Of a stretch of DNA of 64,000 bases, positions 17,712-25,843 are shown piece after piece. Under the pieces are notes generated by a model that ran no database searches, was not told the DNA's origin, and worked only from the letters and a program-made list of their open reading frames with translations. How positions within the stretch are numbered: the first letter of the stretch is position 1; every line of letters starts with the position of its first letter. This DNA is from Sphingomonas natans (lineage in GTDB: Bacteria > Pseudomonadota > Alphaproteobacteria > Sphingomonadales > Sphingomonadaceae): assembly GCF_030546695.1 (NCBI RefSeq), contig NZ_JAUOTP010000005.1, forward strand, positions 124,001-188,000, read 5' to 3'. The translations under genes were made by a program, and so were the position numbers.

Positions 17712-18866
17712 ATGAAGGATTTCGTGTTTTCCGCGTCGGACATGCCGGAGGGGGACTGGCGTCGCAGTCTGTATCTCGGCCGGATCGAGACCGCGGCCGG
17801 GCCGACGCCGATCCTGATCCGCGACGGCATCGCCTACGACGTCTCGCGGATCGCGCCGACGTCCGCGGATCTCGTCCGCATTCGCGGCTGGAGGAAGACG
17901 GCCGGAACTGTCCTCGGCCCGATCGAAACGCTGTTGTCGGGCGCCCAGGCGCCGACCTTGCTAAGCCCGCTCGACCTGCAATGCGTGAAAGCGGCCGGCG
18001 TCACCTTCGCGGTCTCGGCGATCGAGCGCGTCATCGAGGAACGCGCGCGCGGCGATGCTGCCGCCGCGGCCGCCGTCCGTGATCGGCTGGAAGCCCGGAT
18101 CGGCGGCAGCATCCGATCGGTCGTACCGGGATCGGAGGACGCCGCCGCACTGAAGGCCACGCTGATCGAGGAAGGCATGTGGTCGCAATATCTGGAGGTC
18201 GCGATCGGCCCGGATGCCGAAGTCTTTACGAAGGCGCCGATCCTGTCGACGATGGGGTGGGGCGCGGAGATCGGCATCCGATCGGATTCGTCCTGGAACA
18301 ACCCGGAGCCGGAAATCCTGATCCTTGCCGATCGCGACGGCGTCGCCGTCGGCGCCACGCTCGGCAACGACGTCAATCTGCGCGACTTCGAGGGCCGCTC
18401 GGCACTGCTGCTCGGCAAGGCCAAGGACAATAATGCCTCGTGCGCGATCGGGCCGTTCGTGCGCCTGTTCGACGAGACGTTCTCGATGGACGATGTGCGC
18501 GCCGCGCAGGTCGATCTGCTGATCGAGGGCACCGACGGCTATCGCCTCGCCGGCACCAGCAGCATGGCGCAGATCAGCCGTGATCCCGACAACCTGCTCG
18601 CGCAGACGATGAGCGAGCATCAATATCCGGACGGCGTCGCCTTGTTCCTGGGCACCTTGTTCGCGCCGGTCGAGGATCGCGACGATCCGGGCCGCGGCTT
18701 CACCCACAAGATGGGCGACGTCGTCACCATCTCGACTCCCACGTTGGGCCGGCTGGTCAACCGGGTGACCACCTCGAAGGAGGCTGCGCCATGGACGTTC
18801 GGCGTGTCCGATCTGATGCGCAATCTCGCCGGGCGGCAATTGCTCTCGCCGACGAACCAAGGATGA
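17712..18866 (+). CDS. xylX: 2-keto-3-deoxy-D-xylonate dehydratase, FAH family
   Basis: 384 residues. The N-terminus (LYLGRIETAAGPTPILIRDGIAYDVSRIAPTSADL) and the catalytic region (TKAPILSTMGWGAEIGI, NNPEPEILILADRDGVAVGATLGNDVNLRDFEGRSALLLGKAKDNNASCAIGPFVRLF) match the fumarylacetoacetate-hydrolase-fold dehydratases represented by Caulobacter XylX; metal-binding Glu residues lie in PEPEI. It would turn 2-keto-3-deoxy-xylonate into alpha-ketoglutarate semialdehyde in the Weimberg pathway. Its neighbour is a XylB-type xylose dehydrogenase, which supports the xylose role over an arabonate or fucose one. A perfect LacI-type operator is just upstream. Confidence 0.85.
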   Translation: MKDFVFSASDMPEGDWRRSLYLGRIETAAGPTPILIRDGIAYDVSRIAPTSADLVRIRGWRKTAGTVLGPIETLLSGAQAPTLLSPLDLQCVKAAGVTFAVSAIERVIEERARGDAAAAAAVRDRLEARIGGSIRSVVPGSEDAAALKATLIEEGMWSQYLEVAIGPDAEVFTKAPILSTMGWGAEIGIRSDSSWNNPEPEILILADRDGVAVGATLGNDVNLRDFEGRSALLLGKAKDNNASCAIGPFVRLFDETFSMDDVRAAQVDLLIEGTDGYRLAGTSSMAQISRDPDNLLAQTMSEHQYPDGVALFLGTLFAPVEDRDDPGRGFTHKMGDVVTISTPTLGRLVNRVTTSKEAAPWTFGVSDLMRNLAGRQLLSPTNQG

Positions 18867-18900
18867 CGCTCGTGACGACCTTTCTCGACGAGGCCCGCTC

Positions 18901-19683
18901 ATGTCGGTGATCGCGCCGATGGAACAGGCCGCCTCCTATCCCAGCCTGCGCGACAAGCGCGTGCTGGTGACGGGCGGCGGCAGCGGCATCGGCGCGGGGC
19001 TGGTCGAGGCCTTCGTCCGCCAGGGCGCGCGCGTCGCCTTTCTCGATGTCATCGATGAGCCATCCCGCGCGCTGGTCGCGACTCTCGCGCCGCTGGCCGC
19101 GCATCCGATCCTGTTCGAGCCCTGCGACATCACCGATCTCGACACGCTCGTCTCGACGATCGGCCGGATCGAACGGACACTGGGCGGCATCGACGTCCTC
19201 ATCAACAATGCCGGCAATGACGATCGCCACACGATCGCGCAGGTCACGCCCGCTTACTGGGACGATCGCATGGCGGTGAACCTGCGCCACATGTTCTTTG
19301 CAGCGCAGGCCGTGATCCCGGCGATGCAGGCCGCCGGCGGCGGGGTGATCCTCAATTTCGGATCGATCAGCTGGCACCTCGCGCTCGAGGAACTCGTCCT
19401 CTACCAGACCGCCAAGGCGGCGATCGAAGGCCTCACGCGCAGTCTCGCCCGCGATCTCGGCCGCGCGAACATCCGCGTCAACACGATCGTTCCCGGCAAC
19501 GTCCAGACTCCGCGGCAGGAGAAATGGTACACGCCCGAGGGCGAAGCGGAGATCATCAAGGCGCAGTGCCTGGACGGCCGCATCCAGCCGGCGGATGTCG
19601 CGGCCTTCGCGCTCTTCCTCGCGTCGAGCGATGCGCGGATGTGCACCGGCCACGATTATTTCATCGATGCGGGCTGGCGCTGA
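18901..19683 (+). CDS. xylB: D-xylose 1-dehydrogenase, SDR family
   Basis: 260 residues. It has the SDR cofactor motif (VTGGGSGIGAGLVEAF), NNAGND, the catalytic Ser region FGSISWHLALEELVLYQTAKAAIEGL with YxxxK, and an ending TGHDYFIDAGWR. The sequence reads closely like Caulobacter XylB, including VINVNLRHMxFxxQAV-like and EKWYTPEGEAEIIKAQCLDGRI stretches. It oxidises D-xylose to xylonolactone with NAD, the first Weimberg step. The name xylB is also used for xylulokinase, which this is not. It lies 34 bp after xylX. Confidence 0.92.
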   Translation: MSVIAPMEQAASYPSLRDKRVLVTGGGSGIGAGLVEAFVRQGARVAFLDVIDEPSRALVATLAPLAAHPILFEPCDITDLDTLVSTIGRIERTLGGIDVLINNAGNDDRHTIAQVTPAYWDDRMAVNLRHMFFAAQAVIPAMQAAGGGVILNFGSISWHLALEELVLYQTAKAAIEGLTRSLARDLGRANIRVNTIVPGNVQTPRQEKWYTPEGEAEIIKAQCLDGRIQPADVAAFALFLASSDARMCTGHDYFIDAGWR

Positions 19684-19801
19684 TAGGGCCCGGCAAGCCC
19701 GCTTCGTCCGCAGATCCGACGCGTGCCGGATCATCGGGACATGAGATCGCAACGGCAGGCTGAACAACAGCCGCCACATCGAAATTCGAGAGAGGATGAA
19801 A

Positions 19802-21214
19802 ATGGATAGGGTAGCGGAAAGACAGGTGAACCTCGCATTCATCGCCGCGATCGTGGCCGCGGCGACGATCGGCGGCTTCATGTTCGGCTATGATAGCGGC
19901 GTCATCAACGGCACGCAGGATGGCCTGGAAAAGGCGTTCGGCCTCTCGAAGCTGGGCACGGGCTTCAACGTCGGCGCGATCCTGATCGGCTGCGCGATCG
20001 GGGCATTCGCGGCCGGCCGCCTGGCCGATCTGATCGGCCGGCGCAGCGTCATGATGATCGCGGCGGCTCTCTTCCTCGTCAGCGCGCTTGCCGCGGGCGC
20101 CGCCCCCTCCTCCTTCATCTTCATCCTCGCCCGCGTGCTGGGTGGCTTCGGCGTCGGCGCGGCGAGCGTGCTTTCGCCTGTCTATATCAGCGAGGTCACG
20201 CCGGCATCAATGCGCGGCCGTCTGTCCAGCGTCCAGCAGATCATGATCATCACCGGGCTGACCGGGGCGTTCGTCGCCAATTATGTGCTGGCGAAATCCG
20301 CCGGCGGATCGCAGGCGCCGCTGTGGCTTGGTTATCCCGCATGGCGCTGGATGTTCTGGATGCAGACGATCCCCGCCGCCGTCTATTTCGTGGCGCTGCT
20401 CTTCATTCCGGAAAGCCCGCGCTTCCTCGTCGCACGCGGCCGCGAGGCCGAGGCGGCGACCGTGCTGACGCGCCTGTTCGGTGCCGCCGAGAGCGCGCGC
20501 AAGGTCGGCGAGATCCGGCAGTCGCTGGCGACGGACCAGCACCGGCCGCGCCTGTCCGATCTGCTGGATCGCGGTTCGGGAAAGGTCCGTCCGATCGTGT
20601 GGGCCGGCATCGGCATCGCGATCTTCCAGCAGCTCGTCGGCATCAACATCGTCTTCTATTACGGCGCGGTGCTCTGGCAGTCGGTCGGGTTCAGCGAGGA
20701 TGATGCGCTGAAGATCAACATCCTGTCCGGCGCGCTTTCGATCGCGGCCTGCCTCGGCGCGCTGACGGTGATCGATCGCATCGGTCGCAAGCCGCTGCTG
20801 CTGATCGGCTCGGCCGGGATGGCGGTCACGCTGACGACGCTGGCGGCCTGCTTCTCCACCGCAACGCTGGCGACGGGCGGCGGCCTCCATCTGTCCGACG
20901 GAACCGGCCGGATCGCGCTCGTCGCCGCCAATCTCTACGTGATCTTCTTCAACATGAGCTGGGGCCCGGTCATGTGGGTGATGCTCGGCGAGATGTTCCC
21001 GAACCAGATACGCGGCTCGGCGCTTGCGGTCGCGGGCTTCGCGCAGTGGATCGCCAATTTCCTGATCAGCGTGAGCTTTCCGGCGCTCGCCGCGTCGATC
21101 GGGCTGACGATCACCTACGGCTTCTATGCCGCAAGTGCTTTCGTGTCCTTCTTCTTCGTCCGCGCGCTCGTCCAAGAAACACGCGGGCGCGAGCTCGAAC
21201 AGATGGTGGGCTGA
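19802..21214 (+). CDS. Sugar-porter MFS transporter, probable xylose importer
   Basis: About 470 residues. The ATG at 19802 is 6 bp after AGAGAGG; the in-frame ATG at 19796 abuts that site and is less likely. Twelve membrane segments are visible with sugar-porter signatures: GGFMFGYDSGVINGTQDGL, GRLADLIGRRSVM, ISEVTPASMRGRLSSVQQIMIITG, the PESPRFLVARGREAEA loop, QQLVGINIVFYYG in helix 7, and the EMFPNQIRGSALAVA motif. It resembles XylE-type proton symporters. Placed after xylX-xylB, it most likely brings xylose into the cytoplasm. Confidence 0.9.
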   Translation: MDRVAERQVNLAFIAAIVAAATIGGFMFGYDSGVINGTQDGLEKAFGLSKLGTGFNVGAILIGCAIGAFAAGRLADLIGRRSVMMIAAALFLVSALAAGAAPSSFIFILARVLGGFGVGAASVLSPVYISEVTPASMRGRLSSVQQIMIITGLTGAFVANYVLAKSAGGSQAPLWLGYPAWRWMFWMQTIPAAVYFVALLFIPESPRFLVARGREAEAATVLTRLFGAAESARKVGEIRQSLATDQHRPRLSDLLDRGSGKVRPIVWAGIGIAIFQQLVGINIVFYYGAVLWQSVGFSEDDALKINILSGALSIAACLGALTVIDRIGRKPLLLIGSAGMAVTLTTLAACFSTATLATGGGLHLSDGTGRIALVAANLYVIFFNMSWGPVMWVMLGEMFPNQIRGSALAVAGFAQWIANFLISVSFPALAASIGLTITYGFYAASAFVSFFFVRALVQETRGRELEQMVG

Positions 21215-21452
21215 TCATGGCGGGGACGGCCGCGGGTGAAGCCGGTTCGCGGAGCATGGCGTCCCATGCCCCCTCGCGCGATGCACCCACCAGACGCCAC
21301 GTCTACGGGCATTCGGCGGCAAGGAAATGGCGGCCGGCCGAACGCGGCCAGCCTCCGGGCCGGAGGTTCGGTCCGCGCAGCCTCGCGGAGGCCCGCACCG
21401 TAATGGGCAGCTACGTCGGCGCTTCATACCTCGTGCCGAGGCGTCGAGCGCG

Positions 21453-23861
21453 ATGATAGCATTATCGGATCGGCGCCCGAGCGACCGGCGTTTTGGCCTT
21501 GCTTCGGGAATCCTGCTCGTGCTCGCCGGGTTCGCGGCGCATGCCGCTCCGCCGCCGGCGCCCGCCATTCCCGCCGCAGCGATCTACAAGGATCCCTCGC
21601 AGCCCGTCGAGGCCCGGGTCGACGACCTTCTTCCCCGCATGACGCTCGACGAGAAGATCGCGCAGATCACCGCGGTCTGGGAGGGCAAGACCGCGATCTT
21701 CGACGACAAGCTCCAGCTGGATCTCGTCAAGCTGCGCGCCAGATATCCGAGCGGCCTGGGCCAGGTGACGCGGCCGTCCGACGCGAAGGGGGCGGTCTCG
21801 CCCCGCGTGACGCCGGGCCGCGACATCCGCCAGACGATCGCGCTCGTCAACGCGCTCCAGCGCTGGGCCACGTCCGAGACGCGCCTGGGCATCCCGATCC
21901 TGTTCCATGAAGAAGCTCTGCACGGTTACGCCGCGGTCGGCGCGACGAGCTTCCCGCAGGCGATCGCGCTCGCCTCCTCCTGGGATCCCGATCTCGTCCG
22001 CCGGATCGATACGGTCATCGCGCGCGAAGTGCGTGCGCGCGGCGTCAGTCTCGCGCTCTCGCCGGTCGTCGACATCGCCCGCGATCCGCGCTGGGGGCGG
22101 ATCGAGGAGACGTTCGGCGAGGATCCCTATCTGGTCGGCGAGATGGGCGTCGCCGCGGTGGAGGGGCTGCAGGGTCCCGGCCGCGCGCGCATCATCGGGC
22201 CCGATCATGTCTTCGCGACGCTCAAGCATCTGACCGGCCACGGCCAGCCCGAGAGCGGCAACAATGTCGGCCCCGCGCCGATCTCCGAACGCGAATTGCG
22301 CGAGAATTTCTTCCCGCCGTTCGAGGAAGTCGTGAAACGCACCGGCATCGAGGCGGTCATGGCCTCGTATAACGAGATAGATGGCGTCCCCTCGCATGCG
22401 AACCGCTGGCTGCTGCACGATGTCCTGCGCGGCGAGTGGGGCTATCGCGGCGCGATCGTCAGCGACTATTCGGCGATCGACCAGTTGAAGGACATCCACC
22501 ACATCACCGACAGCCTCGAGGGCGCCGCAGTGCGCGCGCTGGCGGCGGGGGTGGACGCCGATCTGCCCGACGGGCTTTCCTACGCCACGCTCGCCAAGGC
22601 GGTGCGCGAGGGCCGGGTGCGCGAGGCCGATGTCGATGCCGCCGTCCGCCACATGCTGGAGCTCAAGTTCCGCGCCGGCCTGTTCGAGGAACCGCTCGCC
22701 GATGTCGCTCATGCCGAGCGGATCACCAACGATGCCGACGCGCGCGCGCTTGCCTTGCTGGCGGCGCAGCGTTCGATCACCCTGCTCAAGAATGACGGAA
22801 TGCTGCCGCTGGCCCTGCCCTCTGCCAGCTCCAAGCCGACCATCGCGGTCATCGGCCCGAGCGCGGCGGTGGCGCGGCTGGGCGGCTATTACGGTCAGCC
22901 GCCGCACAGTGTCTCGATCCTCGAAGGCCTCAGGACCAAGCTTGGCACCAGCGCCAACCTCGTCTTCGCGCAGGGCGTGAAGATCACCGAGAATGACGAT
23001 TGGTGGGAGAATGACGTCAAGCTCGCCGATCCCGCCGAAAATCGCCGCCTGATCGCGGAAGCCGTGGAGGCGGCGCGTGCGGCCGATACGATCATCCTGT
23101 GCATCGGCGATACCGAGCAATCGAGCCGCGAGGGCTGGGCGCCCAACCATCTGGGCGATCGCGACAGCCTCGATCTCGTCGGCCAGCAGCAGGACTTGTT
23201 CGATGCGCTCAAGGCGCTGGGCAAACCGATCGCGGTCGTGCTCATCAACGGCCGGCCGGCCTCGACCGTCGCCATCGCCGAACAGGCCAATGCCATCCTC
23301 GAAGGCTGGTATCTCGGCGAACAGGGCGGCAATGCCGTGGCGGACGTCCTGTTCGGGACGGTCAATCCCGGCGGCAAGCTGCCCGTGACGATCCCGCGCT
23401 CGGTCGGCCAGTTGCCCGTCTTCTACAATTCCAAGCCGTCCGCGCATCGCGGCTATCTGTTCGGCGACAACGCGCCCCTGTTCCCGTTCGGATGGGGGCT
23501 CAGCTACACAAGCTTCGACATCGGCGCGCCCCGCCTGTCCGCCGCGAAGATGGGAACCGGCGGCTCGGCGAACGTATCGGTCGACGTCCGCAACACGGGC
23601 AAGCGCGCCGGCGACGAGACCGTGCAACTCTACATCCACGATCTGGTGAGTTCCGTGACCCGACCGGCGAAGGAATTGCGTGGCTTTCAGCGCGTCACCT
23701 TGCAGCCCGGCGAACGGCGCACCCTGACCTTCGCGCTCACGCCGCACAGCCTGGAAATGTGGAACGACCAGATGCACCGCGTCGTCGAACCCGGCAAATT
23801 CGAGATCATGACCGGCGGAAACTCGATCGATCTCAAAACGACGCTGCTGACAGTCGAATAG
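21453..23861 (+). CDS. GH3 beta-xylosidase/beta-glucosidase
   Basis: About 802 residues from the ATG at 21453, which begins MIALSDRRPSDRRFGLASGILLVLAGFAAHA, an export signal; an upstream in-frame start at 21327 adds only non-coding-like sequence. GH3 domains: VDDLLPRMTLDEKIAQ, the N-terminal barrel with HEEALHG, RDPRWGRIEETFGEDPYL and KHLTGHGQPESGNN, the nucleophile Asp in GAIVSDYSAI, a C-terminal sandwich domain (SITLLKNDGMLPL, AVIGPSA) and a fibronectin-III-like end (VSVDVRNTGKRAGDETVQLYI). With GH10 and GH43 enzymes nearby, xylobiose or xylo-oligosaccharide cleavage is likely. A LacI-type palindrome overlaps its start codon. Confidence 0.92.
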   Translation: MIALSDRRPSDRRFGLASGILLVLAGFAAHAAPPPAPAIPAAAIYKDPSQPVEARVDDLLPRMTLDEKIAQITAVWEGKTAIFDDKLQLDLVKLRARYPSGLGQVTRPSDAKGAVSPRVTPGRDIRQTIALVNALQRWATSETRLGIPILFHEEALHGYAAVGATSFPQAIALASSWDPDLVRRIDTVIAREVRARGVSLALSPVVDIARDPRWGRIEETFGEDPYLVGEMGVAAVEGLQGPGRARIIGPDHVFATLKHLTGHGQPESGNNVGPAPISERELRENFFPPFEEVVKRTGIEAVMASYNEIDGVPSHANRWLLHDVLRGEWGYRGAIVSDYSAIDQLKDIHHITDSLEGAAVRALAAGVDADLPDGLSYATLAKAVREGRVREADVDAAVRHMLELKFRAGLFEEPLADVAHAERITNDADARALALLAAQRSITLLKNDGMLPLALPSASSKPTIAVIGPSAAVARLGGYYGQPPHSVSILEGLRTKLGTSANLVFAQGVKITENDDWWENDVKLADPAENRRLIAEAVEAARAADTIILCIGDTEQSSREGWAPNHLGDRDSLDLVGQQQDLFDALKALGKPIAVVLINGRPASTVAIAEQANAILEGWYLGEQGGNAVADVLFGTVNPGGKLPVTIPRSVGQLPVFYNSKPSAHRGYLFGDNAPLFPFGWGLSYTSFDIGAPRLSAAKMGTGGSANVSVDVRNTGKRAGDETVQLYIHDLVSSVTRPAKELRGFQRVTLQPGERRTLTFALTPHSLEMWNDQMHRVVEPGKFEIMTGGNSIDLKTTLLTVE
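21454..21467. promoter_or_regulatory. LacI-type palindrome overlapping the GH3 start codon
   Basis: TGATAGCATTATCG shares 11 of 14 positions with the perfect operator at 17676 and begins on the second base of the proposed ATG. It could act as a road-block operator, or the resemblance could be chance. Confidence 0.35.
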
Positions 23862-24505
23862 CGCTCATCACTGCCGCCCTCAAAGCGCGTCGGGGATCAT
23901 CCTGCCCTTCACGATCGTCGCCATGCACGAACGCGTCGCGGATCGGCCCACCCGCCCCGATCGGCTTAGAGCGTTTGGATGTCTAATCGCAGGCTCGCCC
24001 GGACCGATAAGGCCGCGCGCCCTCTGCTGTTGCTAATTGCGTTCGCTTCGGACGCTGATTTGGGTTTGGCCGAACCGCGAGTGCTGAGAGTGGGTTATGG
24101 CCGACTGGCGCTTTCGGGGATCCGGCAACTGAGGCGCCGATCTCTCGGCCTCAATAATGTTCGCGCAAACCCAATAGGCGACACTCAGCCGCCCTCGGCG
24201 CTCGCCGAAACCCGCCTTTCGTTCACATCGTCTGCAAGCGGGGATCGAGCGTAAGGTCGCAGACGCCGCGCCACCAGCTTTCCCGAAAAGGATGGTGGGT
24301 GGAGATCGGACCGGCGTCCTTCAAACCCGCTCGGGGCGAGAGGGTATAGACGAATGCGAGCGTAGATCGGCCTCTTTACAGATCACGTTGCGCCTCATTA
24401 GTGTTGGGAGCCTCGCGTAACTGACGCTGCAAGATGGGTACCCATCGGGAAGCGCGAGAGTAGCTGGCCGCGCGTCTGGGTGTCCCTCCCGCTTGGAGAA
24501 AGTCG
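23862..24505. other. Gene-free stretch between GH3 and LysE-type genes
   Basis: A 91-codon frame at 23979-24254 has no recognisable family, no good ribosome site and a composition like random high-GC sequence, so it is not called. No hairpin with a T-run and no repeat was noticed. Confidence 0.5.
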
Positions 24506-25138
24506 ATGCCCGAATTGACTAGCCTGCTGGCTTTTGCTGCCATCGCCCTCGGCATGGTCCTGACGCCGGGACCGAACATGGTCTATCTGATATCGCGGTC
24601 CATCTGTCAGGGCAGAACCGCAGGCCTGATCTCCTTGGGCGGCGTCGCCTTGGGCTTCGTGTTCTACATGCTGTGTGCGGCGTTCGGCATCACGGCCCTC
24701 GTGCTGGCAGTGCCTTACGCTTATGACACTATCCGCATCGTCGGCGCCCTCTATCTGCTGTGGCTCGCGTGGCAGGCCGTCCGCCCTGGTGGACGCTCGC
24801 CGTTCCAGGTCAGGGACTTGCCCGAGGATGGGCCGCGCAAACTCTTCCTCATGGGGTTCCTGACCAACCTTCTGAACCCTAAGATCGCCGTCATGTACCT
24901 CTCCCTACTGCCGCAGTTCATCGATCCGGATCGCGGCAGCGTGCTGGGGCAGGCGCTCGTTCTTGGAACAGTTCAGATTGTCATCAGCGTCTTCGTGAAC
25001 GCCATGATCGCGGCGTCGGCAGCCTCAATCGCTGTGTTCCTTGTCCGGCGGCCGACATTTGCGCTCGTCCAGCGCTGGGTGATGGGAACGGTGCTGGCAG
25101 GCTTGGCGGTCAGGATGGCCACCGAAACGCGACGGTAG
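24506..25138 (+). CDS. LysE/RhtB-family amino-acid exporter
   Basis: 210 residues with GGAGA seven bases before the ATG. About six membrane helices and the family signatures are visible: ALGMVLTPGPNMVYLISRSICQGRTAGLISLGGVALGF near the N-terminus and FLTNLLNPKIAVMYLSLLPQFI in the middle. The family exports amino acids or homoserine-lactone-like compounds through the inner membrane; the substrate cannot be told. It appears as a single gene with no functional link to its neighbours. Confidence 0.9.
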   Translation: MPELTSLLAFAAIALGMVLTPGPNMVYLISRSICQGRTAGLISLGGVALGFVFYMLCAAFGITALVLAVPYAYDTIRIVGALYLLWLAWQAVRPGGRSPFQVRDLPEDGPRKLFLMGFLTNLLNPKIAVMYLSLLPQFIDPDRGSVLGQALVLGTVQIVISVFVNAMIAASAASIAVFLVRRPTFALVQRWVMGTVLAGLAVRMATETRR

Positions 25139-25228
25139 TCTGGGATGGCCGCTCGCTCACCATTGATGCGCTGTAAGCAGTGAGCGAGACGGTCGACTAG
25201 TTTCCGATGCTAGATCAGAAAGGCCGGA

Positions 25229-25639
25229 TCAGAGCGTGCTGGCGAGCGGCAGGATGTAGTCGCGGGTCAGAGGTGCTAAAGACATCGCCGTCGCAGTAAC
25301 GTGATCGACCCAGACGGCCTCCTCAATCTCCGCCCCCGTGTCGGGGTCCTGCCGCATCCGAACATGAAAGATTTCAGCCTCAACAATGTGGCCTGGTTCA
25401 TTGGCAGCCGGCGCGGAGTAGCAACCGAGATAACGCGCATTGTCGTCAGCTAATACCAATCCGATCTCCTCTTCCAGTTCGCGGCGAAGTGCACTGACCG
25501 GGTTCTCGCCGTCCTCGATCTTTCCGCCGGCTTGCATGAACCATTCGGTTCCGGTCTTGCGAACCAACAGCAGACGACCTGCATCGTCGTCGATTAAAGC
25601 AGCTGCTATCCGGATCGTGCGAGAGGCCTCGTTGCTCAT
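25229..25639 (-). CDS. Nudix hydrolase
   Basis: 136 residues with a complete Nudix box: the pattern G-x5-E-x7-REL-x-EE-x-G-L is met by the stretch starting GKIEDGENPVSALRREL and ending EEEIGL. The family hydrolyses nucleoside diphosphates linked to another group, for example oxidised dNTPs or sugar nucleotides. The substrate is not evident from the short flanking regions. It stands alone on the minus strand between unrelated genes. Confidence 0.88.
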   Translation of the reverse strand: MSNEASRTIRIAAALIDDDAGRLLLVRKTGTEWFMQAGGKIEDGENPVSALRRELEEEIGLVLADDNARYLGCYSAPAANEPGHIVEAEIFHVRMRQDPDTGAEIEEAVWVDHVTATAMSLAPLTRDYILPLASTL

Positions 25640-25843
25640 GCCACCTTGCTAGCAGCGGTTATGGTTCGCTCAACCATCTTCCCAACTGAGAACGTGGCGC
25701 GGGAACGCCATCCCGCTGATCGAGTGCCCGCTACTTAGGCATGGCATTCCCAAAACTTGTTCTAGGCTGCCTGCCCCGGATCGGGCGCTCAGACATAAGC
25801 CGATATATAGTTGTACAATTTCGATCCTGCACGCCAGGCGCAA

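Noticed and set aside
18901-19683. Xylulokinase, because of the symbol xylB
   Set aside because: The protein is a short-chain dehydrogenase with Rossmann and YxxxK motifs, not an FGGY kinase.
21462-23777. A 771-codon open frame antisense to the GH3 gene
   Set aside because: Its residues are Arg/Ala/Gly/Asp-rich without motifs, as expected for the shadow of a high-GC gene; the plus-strand frame has all GH3 motifs.
23979-24254. 91-codon frame after the GH3 gene
   Set aside because: No ribosome site, no family, unstructured composition.
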